From: Neodontobutis hainanensis
Taxonomy: Eukaryota; Chordata; Actinopteri; Gobiiformes; Odontobutidae
Assembly: GCA_024349245.1 (NCBI GenBank)
Contig: JALDNG010000004.1
Span: 4,371,001 to 4,435,000, forward strand
Length of the DNA: 64,000 bases
Direction of reading: 5' to 3'
Shown: in pieces, positions 12,260-25,829 of the stretch
Position numbering within the stretch: position 1 is the stretch's first letter
Layout of the letters: every line of letters starts with the position of its first letter
The notes under the pieces: model-generated
Database searches by the model: none
What the model was told of the DNA's origin: nothing
What the model saw: only the letters and a program-made list of their open reading frames with translations
Translations under genes and position numbers: made by a program

Positions 12260-12990
12260 TCTGTTGATGTATTTTATAAGTGTGTCTGCTGGTTTATTAC
12301 ATATGCAGAGGCATCAGTGCAAAGCAAAATGGAAAAATGCATCAATATATTCAGAGAAAGGCAGGCCGCAGACAGCTCAGAAAATAAATCTACATCTGCC
12401 AGGCTCCATGCAAACAGCAGAGCCATCCTTAATGGTGAAACCATCGATGAAAACAGATAAAAATATTAAATATTCAGACATTCCTTTCACCCAGTATCAA
12501 AAGCGTCCAGATGTGGGAAGCTGAAGTTGTTATCATGAAGCCAACGACAGGCATTGAAAGAAATTCCTCTGAATTTTCAACCATATAAAAGTATTTTATG
12601 GCATGCAAATAAATGGTAATTTTTCTCTATGGAGGAAAAAACATGCCAATAAACCCTATCATTTGGGACTAAAACTCCACAAACAGGAGACACTTTCAAT
12701 TTGCTGTGCCTGTCTCCCCGCGTTAGATGCTTGCGATTGCCGCGAAATTAATCCATTTAACAATCTGTGGCTTAAATTTAAGGATTTTCAGTTTTTTTAG
12801 AATATCAATAAGTTCCAATTGAAGAGAGGATTCTTTTGCAATTCAGGCATGTGCAGGCGATAACGGCAGAGTTGGCATGAAGAGAGGCAAAGATGGATTA
12901 ATTATGCAGAGAACATGGAAATTCTGCTTATCATCGCTTAGCAAAGGAGCCCAGCTCACATAATCAGAAAACGAGGATGAAAAAAATAAC
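12260..12990. promoter_or_regulatory. Candidate conserved non-coding enhancer block
   Basis: About 730 bp with balanced composition, no simple repeats, an octamer ATGCAAAT at 12603-12610, an aaattaatcc homeodomain/Otx-like site near 12746, and other POU- and homeodomain-like words. The texture matches deeply conserved vertebrate enhancers that populate the ZFPM2 gene desert. The two short plus-strand open frames inside have no recognisable domain. Inference from motif texture only. Confidence 0.4.
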
Positions 12991-13855
12991 AATGCAATGG
13001 CACCTTCCAGCCCATCATCTTACAAGTTAGATTTTTCCTGTAATTAAAAAGTAACATACAATTATATTCATATCTCATATGCACACTATGAGTGGGCGTA
13101 TATTAAATAATTACATTTGGATATAAGGGTTGAAGTTAAAGAAAAGGGAAGTTAAAAAATCTTGCTTCACAGGGGTATAGCTCCCCTGGGTTGGACTGAA
13201 CTACTTAGAAAAACGAAACTTAAATTATCTCCAGGAAGCAAACAAAGACAAGGCTAAAAAGACGGCAAAATTAATATTTACTGGATGGTTTTTGAAACAT
13301 GCTCATGGTGCATATGCATTTGGCAAACAACAGTAATAATGTGTAAACTCAGTGGTGCTAAATCCCCTCTGAAGATGTATGATATGAAAAGATATATGCT
13401 CCATTTTGTTTCCTCATTTCATGTTGTCGTCAGATTTCAGCATCATTTTTTTCTTTCCTCTTTGCAAGTGTCGAGAAGCTGTGTTCAGGCTGCCAGCTCT
13501 GTGAGCAGCAGCTAATATGTGCAGAGCTTATGCTTGCATTTCTCTTAGAGCAGCAGATTAAACTGTTACTGTTGTACAGCAGCCGGCTACAAACAAGCTT
13601 GAGCTTTAAAATGGCCTGTCTCTCAGATACCTTAACTCTGCTTTAAGGTCAAAAGCTAACTCTATGACTTCTTAATGACTTTCAGTTCATCAGTTGGTTT
13701 TATTGATTTTATGTTTTAGGTTTACGTTTCTATCATTATCAAATCCATAGCTATTGCTCTTTTGCGCATGATGTCCAGTCACATGATGGGAAAGTAGTTG
13801 TTGTAACCAATAAAGCGTTAGTTTGAATACTCAGTATAGTAGCGAGAAAACAATT

Positions 13856-13870
13856 ACACACACACACACA
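13856..13870. repeat. Short (CA)n tract
   Basis: About 15 bp of CA repeats. Confidence 0.8.
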
Positions 13871-14019
13871 TCTGCACTGAGTAAAACAATGTAGTATCCT
13901 TTATTATTTGTTATTATTCTTATTCTCTATTTATAATACCCGCGGGAAAAATCCTGGTCGGCAGCAACAGAAAAGGGTGCCTAGCATGTTTTTTGATGTT
14001 GGTTAAACCCACCCAAATA

Positions 14020-14105
14020 CGAGGAGAACATGCAAACTGCACCTGTCAGACCCGGGTGTTGAACCTTGGACCTTCTTGTTCAGAGGCGAGCTTTATACCA
14101 GCTAG
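14020..14105 (-). mobile_element. Degraded teleost tRNA-like SINE/MITE fragment
   Basis: The phrases 'gaggagaacatgcaaactgcac' (shortened) and 'gttgaaccttggaccttcttg' match the well-known teleost interspersed repeat that, on the other strand, has an RNA polymerase III B-box-like 'ggttc' core. The same family appears at 34505-34640 and 45866-45970. This copy is diverged and truncated. Confidence 0.55.
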
Positions 14106-15540
14106 TGCAAAATAATACGTTTTGGTCTTATTAATAGGCAAGGCACTAATGTGAAAGCAAAATCTAATCCCCTCCACTTTTGCCATGAGGTCAAAGGAAA
14201 ATCCTGCAACTAATAATAATAATAGGTTTCTGCATTTAGTATGATACAAAGTTATTTTAAATGTGTTTGTGATCCATTGCATGGTAAAGGTTAGGCGTTA
14301 TTATAGTTCTTTCATTTTACCTCTCTGATTTAAAATGAAAATGCATTGCGACGGATAGAATACCATCACATAGTCGCTTACCCATTTAAGAGAAAAACAG
14401 AGTATATAGTGTAATGTGTACTTTAATTTTAGATCAACACTTATTCACAAGATGCTTTACGGGTCAGAGGTGCACAGTGCTGTTCTGTGATTGCTCTGTC
14501 ACGTTTGTAGTAAATGATGACAGCACTACAGCATCTTTCTCCCCACATGACTTTTCCAGCTGACCCTGAGTGGCAAATCCCTCAAAACTTCTCAAATCAG
14601 TCTTTTTATCCGGAGATAGCGTTCCAGTTCACTTGCAGATGGTGGCAGGCTTTCAGAGCGAGCACACCTGTTGCTTGAGCCTTGATTTCGCTTTTTGATC
14701 AGACGGCCCTTTGACAAAAGAGGGAAAGAAAGAAGAGGCTGAAGAAGAGGGAGAGGCAAGAGAAAAGATCCTTATCGAATGCTCTCTGCCGGACAATGAA
14801 TTTTTCCCCCACCATTCAAATGTATCTGCAGAATGCTTGAGTGATTCATTACAGCAGATTCTCAAGTGTGACAATGGACCTCAGAAATGAGTGATGCTAT
14901 CTTTTTGCTGATTTCATTTCCCTGATCCTCCTTATCCCTGTGGCCTGTGTACCTCTATTAATTAGAAAGTAGGGATTTCCACTCATCAACTGATGGGTTT
15001 CATGCTCTTCTCTGTCACAAATCTGTACATCCTCACTATCTCTCTTCGCACTTCCTAAACCATGGCCACCTTGGATTGTTCACACTCACTTTGGGCTTCA
15101 GTCTCGGAGTGGCTTTAGCGATTCATAAATATTTATAAAGTGATTAAAAAATAAAAAATAAAGTTAGAAGACTTTAGATGGTTACATTTGAACCCAGCCA
15201 TAAGGAGAAGAACATTTTTTTTTTTGCCATTTTTCTCTTATGCAGCAGCTGAAAGTCTTGAGCAGCCTCTTCAAACAATTGACATTTTTAATGATTGGCT
15301 GGCATATGGCTATATAAAAGCATGTCTTTTATCCTTAGGGTGAGTACTAGTCATTAAATCACATTTTTAGTGGGATACTAATTAGAATGTTAGGACAGTC
15401 ACACATCGAAACGTAGACGTGAGTGCTCAGTGAGCCTCACAGTAAAAAGACTACACTTGGTATCAGAGCATGTGACACTTGCATTGCTCCCGCACCACCA
15501 CTTGCTTAGGTTTTTAGGGACAGTCTGACTCTTGAAAGTG

Positions 15541-15557
15541 TCATTAATTATTAATGA
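15541..15557. promoter_or_regulatory. Palindromic TAATTA homeodomain site
   Basis: TCATTAATTATTAATGA is a perfect 17-bp palindrome around a central T, made of overlapping ATTA/TAAT cores of the type bound by paired-class homeodomain dimers. Function is inferred. Confidence 0.35.
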
Positions 15558-18232
15558 TACCCAGCACTCGCTGAAATGGCCAATTTCCCTGTTGTCTCTA
15601 TGACTGGGAGGGAGCTTGAGGGCGAAGACCTGCAATTAGCTGTTATATGTGGGTGGCCAAACTAGACAGCATCAACTCTTGTTAGTAGCATGACTGCAGA
15701 GGAAAGAGACTACACCCCAAGACTAATTATCCTTTCCCACTCCCTTAAATATGAAGACATTAAAGTTGATTAGTCTTTCTAATTAGGTTATGCTTTTTGA
15801 TACTGCTTGTGTTTTTTGCTTCCGGCCTTTATGTATGATAATCTCATTTTTGCATACTTGCTCGTAAAGTTCCCCTTCTACAGTCACATAAGTGGTACCA
15901 GGAGAATATTTGGTTAAAGTTTGCATTTCTAAATCTCTGTATGCAAATATACAAATCTCCTTTTTCTTACAGTGCATTGTAAATGATAGAAGTAGCACGT
16001 TCACATTGGAGCGTGTAGGGCTGTTTTGTTTTGACAGCATTTGCCCAGCTGTTAGCAGCAGCTGCTGGTTGGTGAATAAAAACAGTTCTTGTTCAGAGTT
16101 TGCATTTGAAGAAGTCAATAATTAAACTTACCTAAAATGAAACCATAGCATTTTCTAAACCCATACATTGATTCCACAGATTTTTTTTTCAGGACCTGCT
16201 GTCAATGACTGGACTTCGAATGCCAAAACCAAATATAGCTCCTTTAATCTAAAATTTTTCAAATAACAGCTCCATCTGATATTGTGATGCGCACAAGGAC
16301 ATGACTGAGCAGAAAGAGGAGAGTCCTCATGTGTAAGATTAGCTTGGGCAACTGCACTGCTCTCCTCTGGATGTCACATCAGCAGAGTAAATTATATTGA
16401 GATCCTCTCAGAGATGACAGATGAAATCTGTCTCGTTGGGCCTGACGTGGAGCTGCAGGTGATACATGATATATGTGATAAGGCGGTGATGTCATGGCCG
16501 CAGGTGGCTCTCCCCTTCTCCCCCCCCCCGCACTCGTGTGCAAAATGGCAGCTCTGTGAGCGCCTCACACACAACTTTTATCTCTCCCCATCTGTGTGGT
16601 CTCAGGCGCAATGATCTTGGACTGCAGCCATCTCAACCTTCATGCCATTTAAGAAAAGACGAGGGGGAAGGGGCGGTATGTAGAGAAAAGAGAGAGCAGC
16701 GAGAGGGGAGGGGTGAAGAAGAGTCGGCGATGCTGCTTTTAAGTTTTGGACCAAGCAAGCAGCTGTTTGACATGTTTTTGTTGGGCACATAGATGATAAT
16801 CTGATTTGTTAAGAGAGTATGACTTAAAGAACATTAAAATTATGAAATTAGATGTGTACAGTATGTATTTTCTGTGGTTACAAATGCTGAATAAAGATTT
16901 TTAATTATTGATACTAAGGATAAAAGTAAAACATCTTTTTTGGGTCAAAGACAGTAACTTTAGCCGACTGTTAACAGAGAGAGCTCCAGCTGAGTCTGAG
17001 CATCTATTTTTTCTTCCAATGCTATAAAATGAGATAAAAGGCACAAAGGGAGTAATCAAAGTATAATGTGTAAAAGAAAGTTAAGTTGGTTAATGGCTAC
17101 ACCCAGAACTACCACAGAAGGAATTTTCCTGCCAAGCTTTCCTGAACAAACAGGTACGCCTGTAGCTTTTGATAGGGACATCTTCACACTGCAGACACTG
17201 ACTGGAGCTTGAAGGACTTATCATTTTGAAATGAGGGAAAGTAAATATATGTTGCTTGTCAATAATTAGGAATGCCTTGCTTTTGTTTTTATGCACCAAC
17301 TATGTATGTTGTTGTCAATGTGCCATTTTGGACTCGGCTGCACTTGAGAGATATAGAGGCTGGCCATGTTGCCGAGCCTGTACTGTGATATTTCAGCTTG
17401 GCATAGTTCTTTCATGTAAATGGATAAACACTGCCTAACAGTATATCAACTCTCAGGTTGGCTGTGTTTATACATGCAATGGCTTTTAATATAGGCTGTA
17501 ACATCAAAGATTGTTTTAAGGTTATTCCATACAGTAATGCTAGAATTCAATTAATTTCTACGATTGTCTGAGTAAAATGAGACAGAGGGGCGCAACATTC
17601 AGCTAAATAGCTTTGAACTACAGATAGTTCCCATTAATTAAAACTGGATTGCAAGTTGTTTAATCAATTTCAGAGCCCCAAACAGTAACAATCAAGAGCC
17701 TGCAGTTGCATGTGCATGTGTGTATGTGCATGAGTGTGGTCAAAAAGAGACGAAAACTGAAGTATCCGCCTGTTTTGCAAGGCTACAAATGGTGCTGGTG
17801 TAAAAGGGTCTCTCTAATTAACCTCCACGTTGATAATGTGCTTAATTACTTTATATTGTGATTTAGTTTCTTCCTAGAGGTTATTCATTCTTTTAGATTG
17901 CAAAAATAATCTTACATGCCTCAAAGGTGTTGAGCAGGGAAAGCGATGCCCCAGTGAAACGGCGGAGCAAGCAGGCATCTGTGGATAGACTTTGTGATTA
18001 CCACTGCATTGACATCAATGGGGAAAGCGTTTGACACCTGGCCCACGGAGAGGGCACCATCAGGCTGCAAGAACTTTGATTAAATGAAAAAAAGACAAGC
18101 ACAGTCCAGGGGGGGGAAACTTGATGTAATTTTGTCTGATCACCACACCGGCCCAGTGTCCTATCAGGCAGAGGACCTCTCATCACCTTTAAATTTCACT
18201 GGGCTCATGAAAAGACCAGACACAAGTTTGAT

Positions 18233-18253
18233 AAAAAAAAAAAAAAAAAAAAA
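18233..18253. repeat. Poly-A tract
   Basis: Run of 21 A residues; may be the tail of an old retroposed element, but no body is recognisable upstream. Confidence 0.9.
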
Positions 18254-18445
18254 TGAAAGAAGAAATATGGCAACACAAAATGGGGTGAAATGAGACTCTG
18301 ATCCTCTGCCTTTTGATATTTGCTGGAATCATATGCAGTGATGTATGTGTAGTACAATTTGAATTTGAATTGGTTCAGATGTGTAGAGAAGGGGGGGTAA
18401 AAAAGAAAACCACTAAACTTTGGAAACTGTGAAAGTACTCTATGG

Positions 18446-18530
18446 CCGGCATTCTCAACTGGTGGGTTTGGGACTTCAAAGTGGGTCGCTGGCATGTTCT
18501 GAGTGGATCGCCAAGTGTGTCGTCATAAGA
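18446..18530. mobile_element. Interspersed repeat fragment, hAT-like terminal type
   Basis: The text 'tctcaactggtgggtttggg' followed by 'gtgggtcgctggca' and 'gtggatcgccaagtgtg' matches a repeat common in vertebrate genomes, in which a 'ggtgggtcgggaccc-aaagtgggtcgc' unit marks the end of hAT-type DNA transposons. A more decayed relative may lie at 39082-39130. Family name uncertain. Confidence 0.5.
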
Positions 18531-21159
18531 AATTGTAGGAAAAAAATTGAGTTTAGTATGAATGAGACTTCTGCTAATGGCTAAGTAGGAAGGAAATAAA
18601 AGGTGATATAGTCAAAATATAGGCATAATAGTATAGAATTACTTTAAAATGAATAAAATGAGCTTTGTGGCATTAGAGGAGTGACAATACAAATTTTTAT
18701 ACTGCATTGTTTGTAAAGAGGTATGTATCTTATTTTAACAGAACAACAGGGCAACATTAACCTAACTTTGCAATAAAGAAAATAGCTTATTTCTTACAAG
18801 CATCTTCATAAAATCCTGCAAAAATGCTGTTTTAAACTATTGTGTTTTCAGGAATAAATTGTTGCATGATTTATTTATGGAACAATACATTACAAATTAC
18901 CACAGTCTGAAAGTGAGGAAAATCAGCTAAATACAGCTTCACTTGGTAATGACATGGGATTGTTCATAGATAACAACACACACCTGCATCTCCAGCTCCA
19001 ACGCGAGCACATTGTCCACGTACATTCACACAGACACTCACCTCCCCCTCTGTTTGTTTTGTTTTGGGCAGTGAGGATAACACCTGCCTCTCTCCTGTTA
19101 ATGGTCTTTTTAATTCATTGCTCAAACCTATTTAAAAGCAACCCCTTTCACAATTTGCTTAATTTCTGATGTCATTTCCACCCTATAATTACTGTTCTCT
19201 CCCTCACATTTATCAGTCAATGTACCTGCAATGAAAATATAAGACCTTGACACCACTTTGCAGAATCAAAATACTATTTAATTTGACGTCTTTGGCCGTC
19301 AAACAACATTGTTCGAGGGACATAATTAGGACAAATTTATCTTTTTTATTTTTATTTTGGGGATATTGCCAAGACATGTGGGACCTTTATGATAAGAGGG
19401 GGGAAGAAAACGTTTGAACACCGCTGCCCAGTATCTCATGGATATTGTGAATGGCTTTCAGTAAAAATTAATGGTGTGGGGGAGAAACAGGATGCAGATG
19501 TGGTTACAGGGCATCCAGGTAAGGAAGCAGTCATTTCCCTAACACATCACAAAAGTCTGTTAATGTAGCAGTATAAACAGGATTTTTGGTCCTAATGTTT
19601 ATTCATATCTCCATATCTTTTCTCCACTTTCTTAACAAAGAACCAGCTGTGATTTTGTGTTGTGAGTGCGAGTTATACCTGAACATGTCAAAAGTAGTAG
19701 TGGTTCTTACATTTTAAAACACCAGATGACAGTATTAAGCTCAGACCCACGGCATAATATCCCAAAAAACTGTCACTGCAACATCTCATCAAACTGCTGC
19801 TAAACGTGTCCCAGTGAGTGAATTTAAAGCAGTGCCTGTGCTCAGTATTAGGCCTTTTAAGGGATTATGGTAAAGGTTGGGGTAGAGTCAAGGTTACAAT
19901 TAGTTTCACTTTTAGTATATACTATACCACAAAGTTTTACAACACAAAAGTTTTACATAAAAAAAAATATTGTGGCAAGTTGTTAAAACATGGAGCAGAG
20001 ACCATTTATTAGTTAACAACAAGAAGAGCTCAGTAGATCATGACTAAATCTAAGGTTCCAGTGGTTTTAGCAGTGTTTGAGGCGCGGCTGTGACGGTGGA
20101 TAGTTAGAGCAGATTCTTGTTGGTGTTGTACTGGATGGTCTCCAAGCTGTCTTTGTCATTTGTTGATATCTCAATAATATAATCATTCTGTTATGAATGT
20201 AAGACAACCACAATTCAAAGACAAAAAACACGACATTGTACTTTGAAATGCAAAAGTGATCCTGCTGTTCTTGTAACTGTATCAGGCATGCAGTGGAAAT
20301 GAAAAGGTACACGTTCCCGGACTGCACTGATCTATATGCACATGAGGGGAAAAATGTGCTAGACTAACGCTCCCAGCAGAGTGAGAAATTACTCTTGGGG
20401 GACAAACAGCTTTTTGTGAGTTTGTTCTGCTCCTGTGTACAGCCAGATTTCCCGTACACAACCTGCTATATGTTATGTTGTCAAGACTGATTTTTTTTTT
20501 CACTTGCAAACGGAAAATTAATTGCAAAGAGTGGCGAGAATTTGTTTTCATATTGGCTCTGTGGAGTGGAGTGCCAGGATGGAGGAGGACAGCTGTGGGG
20601 GAAGGCTGGCCGACCCGCTGCCTTCTGCCTCTCCCATGCCTAGCTGCACAGAGTCTGTGACAAAACAAGCCTCCAGGAATACTGGGCAAACACTGAGAGC
20701 CTCTCACTGGGAGCTGCACGATTTCCTGAGAGCTTTACTGCCAAAAAGCCTCCAATACTCTCTCCACTGCTTAGGTAAATTGAATTGTTGCCTTCATATC
20801 ACATCTTTGAAAGATATGGGATTGTCATGATCAGAAAATGCTTGTTCAGTCAGTCAGCAGCTTGCAAGTATAGGCACTGTGCTAGGAGAGGTGGTGAAAT
20901 TGCAAACAAACATGTTCTTTTAACACGCTTTAACAACTCGCAACAAGAAATAAGGTCAAGCATGTTATAAGTGATTCCACCTCTTCTCAATCTGCGTGTG
21001 CTCTCACTGTATGAGCCCATCGAGCCTGAGCCAGGAGAGATGAGAGAGATAGAGCAGGCTGAGGTAGGAGCCATTTTCACACTGCCACAATTACAGGAAC
21101 CATCATTACATTGCTCACTCTTACTCAAATACAGATAGAAGACCCAAAAAATTATGCGC

Positions 21160-21840
21160 AGGCTAGGAGGAGAAAGTGGCTCACTTCTGTTTGCTAAATT
21201 AATCGCTTCCTAAATGGCTCCAGGCCAGGCAAAGTTAACATTTGCAGTTTCAAAGGTTTTCAGCGCTTGCAATGAGCCATGAAATTACTGCATGCCGTCG
21301 AAAATGGCAGCTGATGAAAAGCCCAAGGAGCAGGTCCCACAGGCAGAGAGAGCTTGGAAGTGAAATCTTAAACACAAAGTCTCATTTCTGATTTGGATCA
21401 CGGTGAAATTCAGAACCAAACTGCTGCATGTACAAGTCCATGTCCAAAGCCGGACGGACTGTGACAAAACCAGCTGAGGAGCAGCTGTTTTGGCCTGGCA
21501 CGCTCGGCCGGGCTCTGTGGAGGAAAGGTGAACTCAGAGGTGAAGGTTGAAGGAGTGTAATGATGATGTTGAGGTGCTCAGCTGCAGCCAAAATGGACTG
21601 ACCCAAATTAGGTTTGATTAAATCACAGGGGTGACTCCGCAGTTCTGCAGACATCATAACATCATTAACATCGAAATGATTATGGTGGAGCCGTTTGGCT
21701 CAGCTGAACTTAACCAATTCCAATTAAATGATGCTGGAAATACTCTGTTTATTGGCAGAATAATGTGGACATACATCACGTGAATGTACGGGCTGCTACA
21801 TAAATCATCATTAAACATGAGTCACTGGAATAATTTCTTC
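21160..21840. promoter_or_regulatory. Candidate conserved non-coding block
   Basis: Two parts with enhancer-like texture, 21180-21330 and 21650-21830, rich in caattaa, taaattaatc, cattaacat and aaatgatg words and free of simple repeats. No coding similarity recognised. Weakly supported without alignment. Confidence 0.3.
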
Positions 21841-22369
21841 TGGTAATACTTTTTCTGAAACAAATTTGAGTATTTTAACTTGTGTAGTTTTTTGTTAAGC
21901 CGAGGGATACACCCTACATCCACTGCTGTGCATGGTGTCTCTGCTTCTCTGGAAAGTCCTCCACATATCGATGTGCAATCAGAGTCAAGCGGACACTTGG
22001 AATTGCAGAAACTTTGACCTATTTTTTGATGTTGGAGTGACCAACCAATTTTGGAGCCAATTTAACTTTTTTTTTGAGCATGTGTGACATGAAATTAGAT
22101 CCACAGTTAGTTGATATCGTTGAAGAGTAGAAGATAATCATTTGATGTCACAGAAGTGATCACCTTCCTCCTCCTGGGCTATAAATACATCTGAACATGA
22201 ACTGAATTCTCCACTGGCATGTTAGAAATTAAGTCTGAATTATTTGATTAAAAACAGGGGGACACCGCAAAGAGGCGGCCTATTATTTCTAATAGAATGT
22301 ATAAGTATGTTTATCTTGGTGTTCATGTATTAATGACATTTAAATATGTTATGCCTCCACCATAAAACA

Positions 22370-22700
22370 TTAAATACTCTATTGTTAGGTCAAATTTGAA
22401 GTGAGCGAGAAGTGGTGGATGTTTATAAATGAGTGCTTAATTAATTAAAGAATGCATTACATTTTAATAGTGAATTGTTAACTCTGGCTACAGCCTCATT
22501 AATATGTGCCCCCTGGGGATTTGAGTGCCATCATTTCACCAGCAACCAGCCCGCTGCAGGTCCTGTGGCTATTTTATGGTGCTGGAGATTGATAGTTGAC
22601 AAAGCAATTAATCACATAAAAGCAGGACAAATGATTATTTAAATTTTCATCAGTGATGAGCTAATGCCTCATTTCTCATTTACCTAAGAAACAGCTGGCA
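22370..22700. promoter_or_regulatory. Candidate conserved non-coding enhancer block
   Basis: About 330 bp with cttaattaattaaag (22437-22451), caattaatca, cattaatatg and tgatagttgac motifs and an even, repeat-free composition. The density of TAATTA-type cores is typical of homeobox-bound developmental enhancers. Flanked by plain AT-rich DNA on the right (22705-22990). Confidence 0.42.
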
Positions 22701-25700
22701 TTGATTTTTTATTTTTTTTATTTTACATTTTATTAAAAATAGAATAGGATTTATATTTGACAAATTGCAACAAGTAACATTTTTTTTTTAATTTATAAGA
22801 ATCTAGACACTGGAATTTCACTGTATTTACATTTTACTTATGAGCTGTAATATTATGTAATATTTTGATTGTAAAGTAAAAAAAAAGAGAAAAAAACGAC
22901 AACAAATTTTTTACTTTGGAGATTTTCCTTTATTTATAGGTGCTCATTAGTGTGGTATTTAATTCACTGAATTATATAGATGACTGCATAAAAGCACTAT
23001 AGATTAACATAAGGTAGGTCTCATCCAGACGGCTGAGTTCCCTGAGGCTGGTCTGTCAGGGTTCTCTCCACTGTGCCTCTCTCTGTCACCAAGAGCTTCT
23101 TTACTCTAGTTCTGTTCCTGAAGTCATGTATGTTGTTAAATGATTAAAACAAGCAGGCCTGGACTTTTTCAAAGTTCTGATTTAAAGATGCCTGTAGTGA
23201 AGTCCAGTAGGGCTGAAATACAGTGTGAAGTCATAAACAAACCTGAGACCCAGCATAAACCGTTGAAATAGAGAAAAACATGTTGCTGTTGCTTCATTGT
23301 ACATCTGCAAATACAGTAAAAATGCAGAATAAATATATTTGGCTCTGGGTATTTTGATGAAATCAGCCCTTGACTTTGCTCTTTATTTACACTCAAATTC
23401 TTTAAACAGAATAAATACTTTTACAAGTGGAGAGAGTAGAAAAAAAGAGTATCAGCCTCCTTATTCTATGTTTCCTCTGGTTAGACTATTTGGGCATTGC
23501 ATTCGTTTGGTATACAACAGTAATACTTTGGGGAAAAGCTTGTGCACTCTGTGAAAACATGTTAACATGAACACAAGAATGCCATGTTGACTGACCAAAG
23601 GGCATACAAGTCCCTGTGCCACTTGAATAGTGCCGTTTAAAGCTTCTCCCTGAACCCAAATGCTCTGAAGCGGACATTTTCTTTCCTTTCACTCCTAATT
23701 ACCATAGCCTCTCCAGAAAGTCCTCTGTCGCTCCATCTGTCTCCTCAGCCGCTGACGGAGATGCTCTAATCACCTCGCATAGCAGGGCTCACATGGGAGA
23801 AGACTACACATCCACCATACTGTCTCCGATACAGAGCCACTACCGGATGCCAGCACCTCACAGGGGGTAAGCTATAAACACTGGCCACAGCCTTGTATGG
23901 GATGTGTTCAGTGATGTGCGCTGAAATGGAGCCATTTCATGTTACTGATCTCCCACCCAGGCCGACAACGCTAATGCCAAATGGGGGTTTGTATGAAGTA
24001 TATGTGGCATATGCCGGGTTTTGCCGAAGGTGCATCAGGAGCTCACATTACAATCACTCTTAGATATGGTTCTGTGATCTTAAAGAGGGTTGCAGGTTTA
24101 CACAGAGGACCAGGAAATATCGCAGCAGGGGCATTTAAGAGGAAGTTTTCATGAACAGCAGTGGGTACGAGGTGTTCCTCTAAAATAAAATGTCATTATT
24201 GACTATGGACTGTACAGAGGGACTTTTGAGTCCATCAAATCAAAATTACCACATGAAGTTGACCAAACAAATCTCAATTATATGTTACATAGCAAGTGTA
24301 AGTGGTTACACGATTCCTCTAGTTAAAAGAAATAGCAACTTGTAGTTGACTTTAACCTAGTGTGTGTTCTAAAGACAAGCCGACACACATCTTTACATTA
24401 TTTAATTTTATTCTGTATGATCTGCAGCTTGATATCTTGCCCTCCATGCATTTGATTCTGTTATTCGTGCCCAGGTTGACACCTCCTGACTTCTCATTTT
24501 TGCTTCTCCTCCCTCTCTACAACTTTTATGTTGTTCCTTTGTGGTCTGCTGCAAGTTTCCTCTAAAACTTTTCCTGCAGCAGAAAGAGTAACTTTCCGCT
24601 TCTGCCAGAAAGCCGACTCATCTTGGCAAAGGAGCAGCCGAGGGAACTCTCAAATGATGACAGCCATCGTGAAAGGGCAGATAAGCCCGTGTGGCTCTGC
24701 CTCTGATTGTATGTTCATCTCATTCTGATCCGGCCGTGATTCTAAGCCCCTGTCTCGCAGTCCTCACTCTCCCAACAGTTGATCTTCTGCATGTCATTGA
24801 AATCGTCTTAGAGCTGATCCAGGAGACAGGGGAAAGGGGCTGTTTGTTACCAACTTCAGTTTTGGCAGAAAAGATGAGTTTCGCTGTAGCCCTTTTTTAT
24901 TCTTTACGGTGACAGACTGACCAGTTAGTTTGTATGGTTTGAGCTACTGCAGATTTTTTATGTAGATGTTAAACACACTGTGAAATCCCAGTGATACTAA
25001 CACCATTTGCATTCTGTTGTTTTTATTTTGTTAATTCAAAAAGTATTCTTTTGTTTTGTGTAAACTGTGGCATAAACTCCAGTCAATAAACATGTTCCAA
25101 ATGATCTGTAGATATGGCCCAAAATGCCCCTAAAGTCACAATAATGTCCTCATATTCCATATGCTGTTTGTAATTTACTACCAGACTTTTTCATAGACTT
25201 GTAAACAGGGTCAGTCACAAAAAAATTTTCTCTGTGAAGTTACTCATTCATCCAGGTCTATTTTGTTTGTTCTGATAAATGCATATCTGCATAAATAGTG
25301 AATGGTGGCTTAGATTTGGTGAGACCAACAAAAAATAGTCACATTGCTTATCCTATGATGTTGGTTGCTCTGTTGAAATCTTAGCTACAAGTAAGAAAAC
25401 ATTTTACATTTCATGTGAGATAGTTGTTCTGTAAAAGTCACCAAAAGAATCCTGAAAGCCACACAAATCTCCAGCGTTGGTGTAAAGCACTGCAATATAA
25501 TAGGTTCTTTCCACTTGAAAAGGCCCTGCTCTTACACTGTGGTTATCAAAGCTTAATATTAGATTTTATTTGACCATGTCCCATTAAAAACATGATAGCC
25601 ACTGTAAGAGTGACAGAGCTGTTCCCCCCACAGGGACTTGCAGACCCTGCTTACTAGAGTGTGCAGGCCCAACACTTCCCTTCACTTAACTTGACATTTC

Positions 25701-25829
25701 CAGCTGCTCTGTCTGCGGCGGGTCTTGTGTGGTGTCACATCTCCAGACCCTGCAGTGTGCAATGCTGATTGCTGCAGGTCTTAAATGAGATCCCAAAGGG
25801 AAAGCAGAGCTGGGGATGAAGCTACGTGA
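22701..25829. other. Intergenic, no gene recognised
   Basis: AT-rich filler with T and A runs at 22705-22910, then ordinary intergenic sequence. Small open frames at 23169-24912 have no recognisable domains. Nothing else supportable. Confidence 0.55.

Larger units (their letters stand above)
12991..21159. other. Intergenic, scattered repeats, no gene recognised
   Basis: No coding exon is recognisable on either strand; open frames are all under about 111 codons and unremarkable. It includes a degraded SINE-like piece (14020-14105), a homeodomain palindrome (15541-15557), a lone TATA-box-like tatataaaag at 15311 without a recognisable gene, a poly-A run at 18233-18253 and a transposon-like terminal sequence at 18446-18530. 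The blocks at 17930-18190 and 19000-19230 have mild enhancer-like texture. Confidence 0.55.

Noticed and set aside
15311..15320. tatataaaag as a promoter for a nearby gene
   Set aside because: No open frame or exon of interest follows on either side; a lone TATA word in AT-rich DNA is expected by chance.
20282..20719. 145-codon minus-strand frame
   Set aside because: Overlaps a plus-strand frame of similar size in the same GC-richer patch; no known motif in either.
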